Below are positions 52,482 through 60,717 of a DNA stretch of 64,000 bases, piece after piece. The stretch's first letter is position 1; each line of letters begins with the position of its first letter. Where the stretch lies: positions 1 to 64,000 of the forward strand of contig NZ_LZSY01000118.1 in assembly GCF_001665625.1 (NCBI RefSeq), in the 5' to 3' direction. The notes beneath the pieces were generated by a model. The model made no database searches. It was given only the letters and a program-made list of their open reading frames with translations, and was not told the DNA's origin. A program made the translations under genes and the position numbers. The DNA is from Mycolicibacterium peregrinum. GTDB taxonomy: Bacteria > Actinomycetota > Actinomycetes > Mycobacteriales > Mycobacteriaceae.

Positions 52482-53989
52482 CGGGAGATCGGCCAGACCG
52501 GGTCGGCGCAGTCGGTGCCCTCGGCCGTCAACTGCCGCTTGATCACCTTGAACGTCTCGGTGCGTGGCAGCGCATCGCCGATCCGCACATACGACGGCCA
52601 CTGTTTGGGGCCCAGATCGGACTGCTCGGCCAGGAAGGCGCTGAACTTCTGCGGGTCGAACGGCGTGCCTGCCGTCAGCACCAGCGCAGCCATCACCTGA
52701 TCACCCACATCGGGGTCGGGGATCGGATACACCGCCACCTCGGCGACATCGGGGTAGCGCAACAGGATTCGTTCGATCGGCGCGGTTCCCAGGTTCTCGC
52801 CGTCCACCCGCATCCAGTCGCCGAGCCGTCCGGCGAAGTGCGCATACCCGTCCTCGTCGAGGTAGGCCAGATCGCCCGTGTGGTAGACGCCGCCGGCCAT
52901 GCGGTCCGCTTCGGCCTCGGGATCGTTGTAGTAGCCGCGGAACCAACCCGCGCCGGTCGGGTTCACCAACTCGCCGACCACCCCGGGCGGGCACGGTTCA
53001 CCCGTGTCCACATCCACGATCGCCACCTGGTCGGTGAGTGGGCCCAGGGCGCCCTCGGGGGTGTCGGGCGTGCGGGCGATCGCGACACCGCCCTCGCTGG
53101 AGCCGAACCCGTCGACCACCGTCACGCCGAACCGCTCGGCGAACCGGCTCAGGTCCCGCGGCGCGCCCTCGTTGCCGTAGAGGATCCGCAACGGATTGTC
53201 CGCGTCGTCCGGCGCAGGTTCGGTGGCCAGGATGTAGGACAGCGGCTTGCCGACGTAGTTGGCATAGGTGGCACCGAAGCGCCGGATGTCCGGCATGAAA
53301 CCGGATGCGGAGAACTTGCGCCGCAACGCAATCGACGCACCGGCCGCGGCGGCGACGGCCCAGCCCGCCATGATCGCGTTGGAGTGGAACAGCGGCATCG
53401 AGAGGTACACGGTGTCGGCCGGACCAAGCCCGAAGCGGACGGCCAGCATCCGGCCCGGGAACGCCACCTTGTCGTGGGTGACCCGTACCGCCTTGGGATC
53501 CCCGCTGGTTCCCGAGGTGAAGATGAGCATGAAAAGGTCGTCGGCCGACAGATCGGCGAACGTCACCGGGGTGTCCCGATACGACGCGAGTTCGGCTGCC
53601 CAGTCTTCGGATTCGACGTCGATGAAATCCACTCCGGTCGGGACCGCGTCCGGATTGTCGGCCAGGACGAGCTGACAATCGGCCTTGGCGATGTCGCGGG
53701 CCAGCGCGTCGCCGCGGCGGGTCTGGTTGAGCCCGACGGGGACCAGCCCGTCCAGGCCCGCGGCCACCAGCAGGCTGGAGAAAAACGTGGTGTTGCCGAG
53801 CAGTGCCCCGACATGCGGGGGTTTGGAGGGGTCCAACCGGGCCCGCAGCGCCGCGGCCAGTTGTGCACCGGCGGCGATGTGGTCGGCCCAGCTGACGAAC
53901 GAATCCTCTTGGTAGAGGCCACGGTCGGTGACCTGTGCCAGCGGGACCAGCAGCTCGGTGACCGTCGGGCCTGCGGTTGGACCTCCCAT
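52478..53989 (-). CDS. fadD17: Steroid acyl-CoA ligase FadD17
   Basis: A 503-residue ANL ligase (Rv3506-like, one residue longer). The ATP loop is FTSGTSGDPKAVRV; GFGSSEGGVA, YHTGDLAYLDEDGY, FAGRLGDWMRVDGENLG and the core Lys in RTETFKVIKR follow. FadD17 prefers shortened steroid side chains of the C24 (C5) type, acting after one round of beta-oxidation. The ATG at 53989 lies two bases after the fadE27 stop, forming a leftward operon fadE26-fadE27-fadD17. In M. tuberculosis the same three genes are adjacent (Rv3504-Rv3506). Confidence 0.93.
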   Translation of the reverse strand: MGGPTAGPTVTELLVPLAQVTDRGLYQEDSFVSWADHIAAGAQLAAALRARLDPSKPPHVGALLGNTTFFSSLLVAAGLDGLVPVGLNQTRRGDALARDIAKADCQLVLADNPDAVPTGVDFIDVESEDWAAELASYRDTPVTFADLSADDLFMLIFTSGTSGDPKAVRVTHDKVAFPGRMLAVRFGLGPADTVYLSMPLFHSNAIMAGWAVAAAAGASIALRRKFSASGFMPDIRRFGATYANYVGKPLSYILATEPAPDDADNPLRILYGNEGAPRDLSRFAERFGVTVVDGFGSSEGGVAIARTPDTPEGALGPLTDQVAIVDVDTGEPCPPGVVGELVNPTGAGWFRGYYNDPEAEADRMAGGVYHTGDLAYLDEDGYAHFAGRLGDWMRVDGENLGTAPIERILLRYPDVAEVAVYPIPDPDVGDQVMAALVLTAGTPFDPQKFSAFLAEQSDLGPKQWPSYVRIGDALPRTETFKVIKRQLTAEGTDCADPVWPISR

Positions 53990-53991
53990 CC

Positions 53992-55089
53992 CTAGACCGG
54001 CGTGTCCGCGAGTTCGCGGCCGATGCGCAGCAACTGCCCGGTCGCCCCGCCGAGGTTGAACTCGGTCTGCTTGGCGGCCAGGAAGTACCGGTGCACCGGG
54101 TGGTCCATGTCGATACCGACACCGCCGTGCACGTGCACCGCGGTATGCGCGACGCGGTGGCCCGCCTCGGCCGCCCAGAACGCCGCACTGGCGACATCGA
54201 TGTCGGCGGGCAGATCCTCGGACAGCCGCCACGCCGCCTGGGTCAGTGTCAGGCGCAGGCCCTTCACGTCGATGTAGCCGTCGGCCAGCCGTGACGAGAC
54301 AGCTTGGAAGCTGCCGATCGGCCGGTCGAACTGCTCGCGCTCGCGGGCGTACTCGGAGGTGAGCTCCAGCGCGCGTTCCAGCACGCCGAGTTGGAACGCG
54401 GTGCGGGCCAACGCCGCATGCGTGGTCAGCCAATCGGCGACCTCGGCACCGCCGACGACGCGCGCGGCGTCCACCGTGGTGCCCTCGAGCTCCAGCAGGG
54501 CCACGCTGCCCTTGCCGGTGGTGCTGAGCAGGCTGACCGTCACACCGGGATCATCCCCGGACACCAGAAAAACGCTGACTCCGGAATCGGTTTCGGCCGG
54601 AACCAGGAACGCGTCGGCGATCGGCCCGTAGTGCACCTGGGTGCGGGTACCGGTGAGTTTGTATCCGGCGTCGTCAGCTTGAGCCTGTACCGGTCCCTGG
54701 CCCATTTCGCCGTCCAGGGCGACAGTGAGGATCTTGTTGCCGGACACCGCGGGCGCGGCCCACTGGGTGCGCAGTTCCTCGGATCCGAACGCGGCCAGCG
54801 CGCCCGCGCCCAGTACCACCGAGTCCACGTAGGGCACGGCAGCCAGCTGGCGGCCGAGCGCCGTCAGCACGGCGGTCTGCTCGAGCACGCCGAGACCACC
54901 GCCGCCCACCGATTCGGGAGCCGCCGCCGACAGCACATCGGCCTCGACCAGCTTGGCCCACAGATTGGCGTCGAACCGCTGCTCGAGCCCGTCGAGCTCA
55001 CGCTGACGTTCGGGTGTGCACACCGATTCGGTGATCGTGCGCACCAGGCCACCCAGGTCGGTGGCCTCTTCGGTCGTCTTGAAATCCAT
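53992..55089 (-). CDS. fadE27: Steroid acyl-CoA dehydrogenase subunit FadE27 (ChsE5)
   Basis: A 365-residue acyl-CoA dehydrogenase-fold subunit. The N-terminal helical domain, a middle beta domain (YKLTGTRTQVHYGPIADAFL) and a C-terminal helical domain (EREQFDRPIGSFQAV, VHVHGGVGIDMDHPVHRY) are present. In the heterotetramer with FadE26 (ChsE4) each subunit contributes to FAD and active site formation. The C-terminal catalytic Glu of ordinary dehydrogenases is not evident in the position of the homologue, as expected for the partner subunit. The ATG at 55089 follows AAGGAC; the upstream extension runs into fadE26. Confidence 0.92.
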   Translation of the reverse strand: MDFKTTEEATDLGGLVRTITESVCTPERQRELDGLEQRFDANLWAKLVEADVLSAAAPESVGGGGLGVLEQTAVLTALGRQLAAVPYVDSVVLGAGALAAFGSEELRTQWAAPAVSGNKILTVALDGEMGQGPVQAQADDAGYKLTGTRTQVHYGPIADAFLVPAETDSGVSVFLVSGDDPGVTVSLLSTTGKGSVALLELEGTTVDAARVVGGAEVADWLTTHAALARTAFQLGVLERALELTSEYAREREQFDRPIGSFQAVSSRLADGYIDVKGLRLTLTQAAWRLSEDLPADIDVASAAFWAAEAGHRVAHTAVHVHGGVGIDMDHPVHRYFLAAKQTEFNLGGATGQLLRIGRELADTPV

Positions 55090-55102
55090 TGGTGTGCCGT
55101 CC

Positions 55103-56284
55103 TTACCGGTTGACCCTGGGCAGGCCCAAAGCGACCATGCCGATGATGTCACGCTGAATCTCGTTGGTGCCGCCGCCGAAGGTCAGGATCAGCGCCGACC
55201 GGTGGAACCGCTCGATGCGGCCACGCAGGAGCGCGCCCTTGCTGTCCGGGCGCAGCGTCGCCGCCGTGCCCAGCACCTCCATCAGCAGGCGGTAGGCCTC
55301 GGTGGCCAGCTCGGTGCCGTACACCTTCGCCGCCGACGCATCCGCCGGAGAAGGAGCCTCGTCCTGGGCAGAGGCCAGCTCCCAGTTGATCAGCTTGAGC
55401 ACCTCTGCCTTGGCGTGCACCCGGGCCAGGTTGAGCTGCACCCACTCCGAGTCGATGACCCGCTTGCCGTGCACGTCCTTGGTGTTCTGGGCCCACTCGC
55501 GGACCCCGTCCAGCGCGACGTAGATCGGCTGCGAAGAAACGAGAGCCACCCGCTCATGATTGAGCTGATTGGTCACCAGCTTCCAGCCGGCGTTCTCCTC
55601 GCCGACCAGGTTGGTGACGGGGATGCGCACGTCCTGGTAGTAGGTGGCGCTGGTATCCACACCCGACATGGTGTGCACCGGGGTCCAGGAGAAGCCCTCG
55701 GCCGTCGTCGGCATGATCAGCATCGAGATGCCGCGGTGCTTCTTGGCCTCGGGATTGGTGCGCACCGCGAGCCAGACGTAGTCGGCGTAGGCGATCAGCG
55801 ACGTCCACATCTTCTGGCCGTTGACCACGTAGTCGTCACCGTCGCGGACGGCCGTGGTGCGCAGTGCCGCCAGGTCGGTGCCCGCGCCGGGCTCGGAGTA
55901 GCCGATGGAGAAGTGCAGCTCACCCGCGGCGATCTTGGGCAGGAAGAACTTCTTCTGCTCCTCGGTGCCGAAGTGCATGATCGTCGGCGCGACGCTGTTG
56001 ATCGTCAGGAACGGCACCGGCGCACCGGCGATCGCGGCCTCGTCGGTGAAGATCAGCGACTCCATGGGCGTACGCGCCTGGCCGCCGTACTCCTCGGGCC
56101 AGTTCAGCGTCAGCCAGCCGTCCTTGCCCATCTGCGCGACGGTCTCGCGGTAGATGTTGCCGCGTCCCATCTCGCCTTCGGACGAGCTGAGTGCCTCAAC
56201 CCGTTCGGGTGTCATCAACTTGGAGAAGTACGCGCGCAACTCGCGGCGCAGCTCCTCCTGCTCGGGGGTGTAACCGATCCGCAT
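55103..56284 (-). CDS. fadE26: Steroid acyl-CoA dehydrogenase subunit FadE26 (ChsE4)
   Basis: A 393-residue acyl-CoA dehydrogenase subunit. The flavin-binding segments are FSIGYSEPGAGTDLAALRT and KMWTSLIAYADYVWLAVRT; the C-terminal motif LTFGGGTNEIQRDIIGM is the FAD and dimer contact region. It pairs with FadE27 as an alpha2-beta2 complex that introduces the double bond in the side chain of steroid-CoA esters and accepts several chain lengths. It begins the leftward operon fadE26-fadE27-fadD17; a KstR-type operator lies 45 bases upstream of the ATG at 56284, shared with the divergent fdxD. Confidence 0.94.
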   Translation of the reverse strand: MRIGYTPEQEELRRELRAYFSKLMTPERVEALSSSEGEMGRGNIYRETVAQMGKDGWLTLNWPEEYGGQARTPMESLIFTDEAAIAGAPVPFLTINSVAPTIMHFGTEEQKKFFLPKIAAGELHFSIGYSEPGAGTDLAALRTTAVRDGDDYVVNGQKMWTSLIAYADYVWLAVRTNPEAKKHRGISMLIMPTTAEGFSWTPVHTMSGVDTSATYYQDVRIPVTNLVGEENAGWKLVTNQLNHERVALVSSQPIYVALDGVREWAQNTKDVHGKRVIDSEWVQLNLARVHAKAEVLKLINWELASAQDEAPSPADASAAKVYGTELATEAYRLLMEVLGTAATLRPDSKGALLRGRIERFHRSALILTFGGGTNEIQRDIIGMVALGLPRVNR

Positions 56285-56329
56285 TGCGCTGCATCCTCAC
56301 TGCTTGATAGACCTGCGTTCTCACCTGGT

Positions 56330-56343
56330 TGTAACACGTTCTA
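56330..56343. promoter_or_regulatory. KstR-type operator (fadE26 / fdxD-hsd4A)
   Basis: TGTAACACGTTCTA fits TnnAACnnGTTnnA at all fixed positions, and has the same 14 bases as the site at 43224. It sits between the divergent fadE26 and fdxD starts. Confidence 0.88.
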
Positions 56344-56449
56344 GTCTTAGGATCCAGGCCGGTGCCTGACCGGTATCCGTCAGGTGTGGTCGTATTCTGT
56401 GGCTGCACGCACGCAGCCCCGTGTGCGCACACGTCGTGAGGAGGTCGCC

Positions 56450-56641
56450 ATGCGAGTAGAAGTTGACCGTGACCGCTGTGAAGGTAATGCGGTCTGCGTG
56501 GGTATTGCCCCCGATTTGTTCGATCTTGACGACGACGACTATGCCGTGGTCAAGTCCGATCCGGTGCCTGCCGACCAGGAGGATCTGGCCGAGCAGTCCA
56601 TCGCCGAATGCCCCCGTGCAGCCCTGATCCGAAAAGACTAG
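56450..56641 (+). CDS. fdxD: Ferredoxin FdxD, [3Fe-4S] type
   Basis: A 63-residue ferredoxin, the length of Rv3503c. Three cysteines, Cys10 and Cys16 in RCEGNAVC and Cys54 in ECPRAAL, give the C-x5-C...C-P pattern of [3Fe-4S] ferredoxins that serve actinobacterial P450s. The rest is acidic (DLFDLDDDDY), suited to docking on reductases and P450s. It could feed electrons to sterol P450s such as CYP142 or CYP125. The ATG at 56450 follows TGAGGAGG; an upstream open frame is not needed. Twelve bases separate it from the following SDR gene. Confidence 0.92.
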   Translation: MRVEVDRDRCEGNAVCVGIAPDLFDLDDDDYAVVKSDPVPADQEDLAEQSIAECPRAALIRKD

Positions 56642-56653
56642 AGGTATTCATAA

Positions 56654-57571
56654 ATGACCGACGACGCTCAGATCGATCTGTCCGGAAAAGTGGCCGTGGT
56701 CACCGGCGCTGCAGCGGGCCTGGGCCGCGCCGAAGCCATCGGCCTGGCCAAGGCCGGGGCGACCGTGGTGGTCAACGACATGGCCGCCGCGCTGGAGGGC
56801 TCTGACGTCCTCGACGAGATCGCTGCCGCCGGCGCCAAGGGCGTCGCGGTAGCCGGAGACATCAGTGCGCGTTCGACAGCCGATGAGCTGGTCGCGACCG
56901 CCGACGGGCTGGGTGGCCTGGGCATCGTCGTCAACAACGCGGGCATCACCCGCGACCGGATCCTGTTCAACATGAGCGACGAGGAGTGGGACGCGGTCAT
57001 CGCCGTGCACCTGCGCGGCCACTTCCTGCTGACCCGCAATGCCGCCGTCTACTGGCGCAACAAGGCCAAGGCGGGGGACGGGACGGTCTACGGCCGGATC
57101 ATCAACACGTCGTCGGAGGCCGGGCTGTCGGGCCCGGTCGGCCAGCCCAACTACGGCGCCGCCAAGGCGGGCATCACTGCACTGACCGTGTCGGCCGCCC
57201 GGGCCCTGGAACGCTTCGGCGTGCGGGCCAACGCGATCGCGCCGCGGGCCCGCACCGCCATGACCGCAGGCGTCTTCGGCGACGCGCCCGACGGGGCCGA
57301 AGGGCAGATCGACCCGCTGTCGACCGACCATGTCGTCACGCTGGTACGTTTCCTGGCCGCTCCGGCCTCCGAAGCTGTGAACGCTCAGCTGTTCATCGTC
57401 TATGGTCCAACTGTCACGTTGGTCGCGCCGCCCACCGCCGAGAAGCACTTCACTGCAGACTCCGACGCCTGGAACGCCGCAGACCTCAGCGGGACACTGC
57501 ACGACTACTTTGCTGATCGTGACCGGACGCGTGGATTCTCGGCCACCGAGCTGATGGCTTCACGAGACTGA
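56654..57571 (+). CDS. hsd4A: Steroid/hydroxyacyl-CoA dehydrogenase of the SDR family (Rv3502c-like)
   Basis: A 305-residue SDR. The NAD motif VVTGAAAGLGRAEAIGL (about 14-30), NNAG in VVNNAGITRD and the catalytic SSEAG ... YGAAKAGI (Ser, Tyr, Lys) are intact. A C-terminal extension of about 60 residues beyond the ordinary SDR core resembles the (3R)-hydroxyacyl-CoA dehydrogenase part of the peroxisomal multifunctional protein. In M. neoaurum the enzyme I take to be the homologue (Hsd4A) has both beta-hydroxyacyl-CoA and 17-beta-hydroxysteroid dehydrogenase activities; this equivalence is from memory. It is downstream of fdxD and upstream of the mce4 operon, with the latter's own promoter between. 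Confidence 0.85.
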   Translation: MTDDAQIDLSGKVAVVTGAAAGLGRAEAIGLAKAGATVVVNDMAAALEGSDVLDEIAAAGAKGVAVAGDISARSTADELVATADGLGGLGIVVNNAGITRDRILFNMSDEEWDAVIAVHLRGHFLLTRNAAVYWRNKAKAGDGTVYGRIINTSSEAGLSGPVGQPNYGAAKAGITALTVSAARALERFGVRANAIAPRARTAMTAGVFGDAPDGAEGQIDPLSTDHVVTLVRFLAAPASEAVNAQLFIVYGPTVTLVAPPTAEKHFTADSDAWNAADLSGTLHDYFADRDRTRGFSATELMASRD

Positions 57572-57600
57572 CAGTCTCGTTGGAGGTCGCTCAACGCAAC

Positions 57601-57614
57601 TGAAACGTGTTTCA
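57601..57614. promoter_or_regulatory. KstR-type operator 1 upstream of mce4
   Basis: TGAAACGTGTTTCA fits TnnAACnnGTTnnA and lies within a longer 22-base near-palindrome (57597-57618) with perfect 10-base arms and a two-base centre. It is 229 bases upstream of the yrbE4A start, in the spacer after the Rv3502c-like gene. Confidence 0.75.
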
Positions 57615-57688
57615 GTTGATAGTCGGCCTAACATGTCCTGAGCTGGGAAAACCGCTGTTGAAGCTAATATTTTGAATTCTTTGACAGT

Positions 57689-57702
57689 GCGAACATGTTC
57701 TA
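57689..57702. promoter_or_regulatory. KstR-type operator 2 upstream of mce4 (imperfect)
   Basis: GCGAACATGTTCTA matches the core AAC-nn-GTT and the last A of the KstR pattern but has G instead of the first T. It is 140 bases upstream of the yrbE4A start. The symmetric core GAACATGTTC and the common GTTCTAGT tail support it being a real site. The mce4 operon is an established KstR target. Confidence 0.7.
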
Positions 57703-57842
57703 GTTAATATGATCCGGCTCACTAAGAGCGCACTAAGACCAAGGGGTGGGAGGGCAGCCACGACATGTGGCCGTCAATTTTTCGCTAACGCGAGTTTCCG
57801 CAAAATTTCCCCATCCGAAGTACCCCGAGAACGGAGCCCAGG

Positions 57843-58607
57843 TTGATCGAACAGCTTGCGGTTCCGGCCCGGGCCGTGGGCGGCTTCGTCGAGATGTCCT
57901 TGGACACCTTCGCCAAGATGTTCCGTCGACCGTTCCAGTTCAAAGAGTTCCTGGATCAAACCTGGATGATCGCCCGGGTCTCGCTCGTGCCGACCCTGCT
58001 GGTCGCCATCCCGTTCACGGTTCTGGTCGCGTTCACGCTCAACATTCTTCTTCGCGAGATCGGTGCGGCCGATCTGTCCGGCGCCGGCACCGCCTTCGGC
58101 ACCATCACCCAGCTCGGCCCCGTCGTGACGGTGCTGGTGGTGGCCGGTGCAGGTGCCACCGCGATCTGCGCCGACCTCGGCGCCCGCACCATTCGCGAGG
58201 AGATCGACGCGATGCGGGTGCTGGGCATCGATCCGATCCAGCGCCTGGTGGTGCCCCGTGTGCTCGCGTCGATGTTCGTGGCGCTGCTGCTCAACGGTCT
58301 GGTGTGTGCGATCGGCATCGCAGGCGGCTACGCCTTCTCGGTATTTCTCCAGGGCGTGAACCCCGGAGCTTTCATCAACGGACTGACCGTGCTGACCGGG
58401 CTCGGCGAGCTCGTGCTGGCCGAGATCAAGGCACTGCTGTTCGGCGTGGTGGCCGGCCTGGTCGGCTGCTACCGCGGGTTGACCGTCAAAGGAGGCCCGA
58501 AGGGTGTCGGTAACGCAGTGAACGAAACGGTGGTCTACGCCTTCATCTGCCTGTTCGTGATCAACGTGATCATGACGGCTATCGGGGTGAGAGTGCTGGT
58601 GCGTTGA
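57843..58607 (+). CDS. yrbE4A: Mce4 transporter permease YrbE4A
   Basis: A 254-residue inner-membrane permease (Rv3501c is also 254) of the MlaE/YrbE family. Five to six membrane segments are visible (VPTLLVAIPFTVLVAFTLNI, VVTVLVVAGAGATAIC, LASMFVALLLNGLVCAIGIAGGY). The conserved cytoplasmic coupling helix REEIDAMRVLGIDPIQRLVVPR contains the EExDA motif that docks on the MceG ATPase. With YrbE4B it forms the membrane core of the Mce4 sterol importer. Start is TTG 57843. Two KstR-type sites lie upstream. It is the first gene of the mce4 operon. Confidence 0.95.
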   Translation: MIEQLAVPARAVGGFVEMSLDTFAKMFRRPFQFKEFLDQTWMIARVSLVPTLLVAIPFTVLVAFTLNILLREIGAADLSGAGTAFGTITQLGPVVTVLVVAGAGATAICADLGARTIREEIDAMRVLGIDPIQRLVVPRVLASMFVALLLNGLVCAIGIAGGYAFSVFLQGVNPGAFINGLTVLTGLGELVLAEIKALLFGVVAGLVGCYRGLTVKGGPKGVGNAVNETVVYAFICLFVINVIMTAIGVRVLVR

Positions 58608-58656
58608 TGAGCGCTTGCGCGAAGAACCTAGATCTGATGAGCGCTTGCGCGAAGAA
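58605..58656. repeat. Two copies of a 22-base direct repeat between yrbE4A and yrbE4B
   Basis: Copies at 58605-58626 and 58635-58656 are identical (core GAGCGCTTGCGCGAAGAA), 30 bases apart start to start. The first overlaps the yrbE4A stop codon and the second ends 9 bases before the yrbE4B ATG. Each copy contains a small palindrome GCGCTTGCGC. The duplication enlarges the intercistronic gap that is otherwise near zero in this operon. Confidence 0.8.
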
Positions 58657-58665
58657 GAGACAACA

Positions 58666-59508
58666 ATGAGCTATGACGCCACCCTCCGCTTCCGGCGGCT
58701 GTTCCGGGGCGTGCCCAAGACCGTCGACAACATCGGCGAGCAGGCACTGTTCTACGGCGAGACGATGCGGTACCTGCCCAACGCGGTCAACCGCTACCGC
58801 AAGGAGACCATCCGCCTGGTAGCCGAGATGACCATGGGCGCAGGCGCGTTGGTGATGATCGGTGGCACCGTCGGTGTCGCGGCCTTCCTCACCCTGGCCT
58901 CGGGCGGTGTCATCGCGGTTCAGGGCTACTCGTCGCTGGGCAACATCGGCATCGAGGCCCTGACCGGCTTCCTCTCGGCATTCCTCAACGTGCGCATCGT
59001 GGCACCTGTGATCGCCGGCATCGCCCTGGCCGCCACGATCGGCGCAGGCGCCACCGCCCAGCTCGGCGCGATGCGGGTGGCCGAGGAGATCGACGCCGTC
59101 GAAGCGATGGCGGTCCACGCGGTGTCCTATCTGGTCTCCACCCGGTTGCTGGCCGGGCTGATCGCGATCGTTCCGCTGTACTCGCTGTCGGTACTCGCCG
59201 CATTCTTCGCAGCGCGGTTCACCACTGTGTTCATCAACGGGCAGTCGGCCGGCCTGTACGACCACTACTTCAACACCTTCCTGATACCCAGCGACCTGCT
59301 GTGGTCGTTCCTCCAGGCGATCGTGATGGCCATCGCGGTGATGCTGGTGCACACCTATTACGGCTACAACGCCTCCGGCGGGCCGGTCGGCGTGGGTATC
59401 GCGGTCGGTCAGGCCGTGCGCACCTCCCTGATCGTGGTCGTCACGATCACCCTGTTCATCTCCCTGGCCGTCTACGGCGCGTCCGGCAACTTCAATCTCT
59501 CCGGGTAG
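58666..59508 (+). CDS. yrbE4B: Mce4 transporter permease YrbE4B
   Basis: A 280-residue permease, partner of YrbE4A. It shows the same fold: membrane segments with GAGALVMIGGTVGVAAFLTL, RIVAPVIAGIALAATIGAGATA and the coupling helix RVAEEIDAVEAMAVHAVSYLVSTR. The YrbE pair is the channel-forming permease of the Mce4 importer. ATG 58666 lies after the repeated GAGCGCTTGCGCGAAGAA elements; AGAAGAGA just upstream gives a ribosome site. Second gene of the mce4 operon. Confidence 0.95.
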   Translation: MSYDATLRFRRLFRGVPKTVDNIGEQALFYGETMRYLPNAVNRYRKETIRLVAEMTMGAGALVMIGGTVGVAAFLTLASGGVIAVQGYSSLGNIGIEALTGFLSAFLNVRIVAPVIAGIALAATIGAGATAQLGAMRVAEEIDAVEAMAVHAVSYLVSTRLLAGLIAIVPLYSLSVLAAFFAARFTTVFINGQSAGLYDHYFNTFLIPSDLLWSFLQAIVMAIAVMLVHTYYGYNASGGPVGVGIAVGQAVRTSLIVVVTITLFISLAVYGASGNFNLSG

Positions 59509-59514
59509 GCGGCG

Positions 59515-60717
59515 ATGTCAGACGCAACCTCCAAGCACCGCAGGCATGTGAGGATCGCGGCCGCGATCCTGGCGGCGATCGTGGCCGCCGCCGTGGTGTT
59601 CACCTACCTGTCCTACACAGCGGCATTCACGCCGACCGACACCGTCAGCCTGACTGCGCCGCGGGCGGGCCTGGTGATGGAGCGCGACGCTAAGGTGAAG
59701 TACCGCGGCATCCAGATCGGCAAGGTCTCCGAGATCGCGTACGCCGGCCACGAGGCGAAGCTGACGCTGTCCATCAAGCGCGGCGAGATGCGCTACATCC
59801 CGTCCAACGCCACCGTGCGGATCGCCGGCAACACGATCTTCGGCGCCAAGTCGGTGGAGTTCCTGGCGCCGGACAAGCCGGAGGGCTCGCTTCGGCCGGG
59901 CAGCACGGTGGCCGCCAAGGACGTGCAGCTGGAGGTCAACACCCTTTTCCAGACGCTGTCGGATGTGCTCAACAAGATCGACCCGGTCAGCCTGAACGCC
60001 ACGCTGTCAGCACTCGGTGAGGGCCTGCGGGGCCACGGCGACGATGCGGGTGCGGCCTTGTCGGGCTTGAATTCCTACCTGCAGCAACTGAACCCGAAGT
60101 TGCCGACGCTGCAGGAGGACTTCGCCAAGGCCGCGGTGGTCGCCAACATCTACGGCGACGCCGGCCCCGACCTGGCCCGGATCATCGACAACGTGCCCGC
60201 GCTGAACAAGACCATCGTGGATGAGAAGACCAACCTCAACGCCACGCTGCTGTCGGCGACCGGGTTGGCCAACAACGGCACCGCCACTCTGGAGCCCGCG
60301 GCCGACGACTACATCGCGGCGATCCAGCGGTTGCGTGCACCGCTGAAGGTGGCCGGAGATTATTCGCCGGAATTCGGCTGTCTCCTGCGCGGTGTGTCCA
60401 TCGGTGTCGACCGGTTCGCCCCGATCATCGGCGGTATCCGGCCCGGCCTGTACGTCAACTCCAACTTCCTGCCCGGGTCCCCGGCGTACACCTATCCGGA
60501 GAGCCTGCCGATGGTGAACGCCTCCGGCGGGCCGAACTGCCGCGGACTTCCCGACGTGCCCACCAAGCAGTTCGGCGGCAGCTGGTACCGCGCCCCGTTC
60601 GTGGTCACCGACAACGCGTACGTGCCGTTCCAGCCGAACACCGAGGTGCAGTTCGACGCGCCGGCGACCCTGCAGTTCCTGTTCAACGGTGCTTTCGCAG
60701 AAAGGGACCGATTCTGA
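59515..60717 (+). CDS. mce4A: Mce4A, substrate-binding subunit of the sterol importer
   Basis: A 400-residue Mce protein (Rv3499c is 400). One N-terminal membrane anchor (RIAAAILAAIVAAAVVFTYLSYT) is followed by the MCE/MlaD barrel domain (about 40-120: KVKYRGIQIGKVSEI, STVAAKD) and a long alpha-helical domain that builds the tunnel with the other Mce subunits. A stop-start overlap (TGATG) couples it to mce4B. Mce4 proteins import cholesterol across the envelope in mycobacteria. The ATG lies seven bases after the yrbE4B stop. Confidence 0.95.
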   Translation: MSDATSKHRRHVRIAAAILAAIVAAAVVFTYLSYTAAFTPTDTVSLTAPRAGLVMERDAKVKYRGIQIGKVSEIAYAGHEAKLTLSIKRGEMRYIPSNATVRIAGNTIFGAKSVEFLAPDKPEGSLRPGSTVAAKDVQLEVNTLFQTLSDVLNKIDPVSLNATLSALGEGLRGHGDDAGAALSGLNSYLQQLNPKLPTLQEDFAKAAVVANIYGDAGPDLARIIDNVPALNKTIVDEKTNLNATLLSATGLANNGTATLEPAADDYIAAIQRLRAPLKVAGDYSPEFGCLLRGVSIGVDRFAPIIGGIRPGLYVNSNFLPGSPAYTYPESLPMVNASGGPNCRGLPDVPTKQFGGSWYRAPFVVTDNAYVPFQPNTEVQFDAPATLQFLFNGAFAERDRF

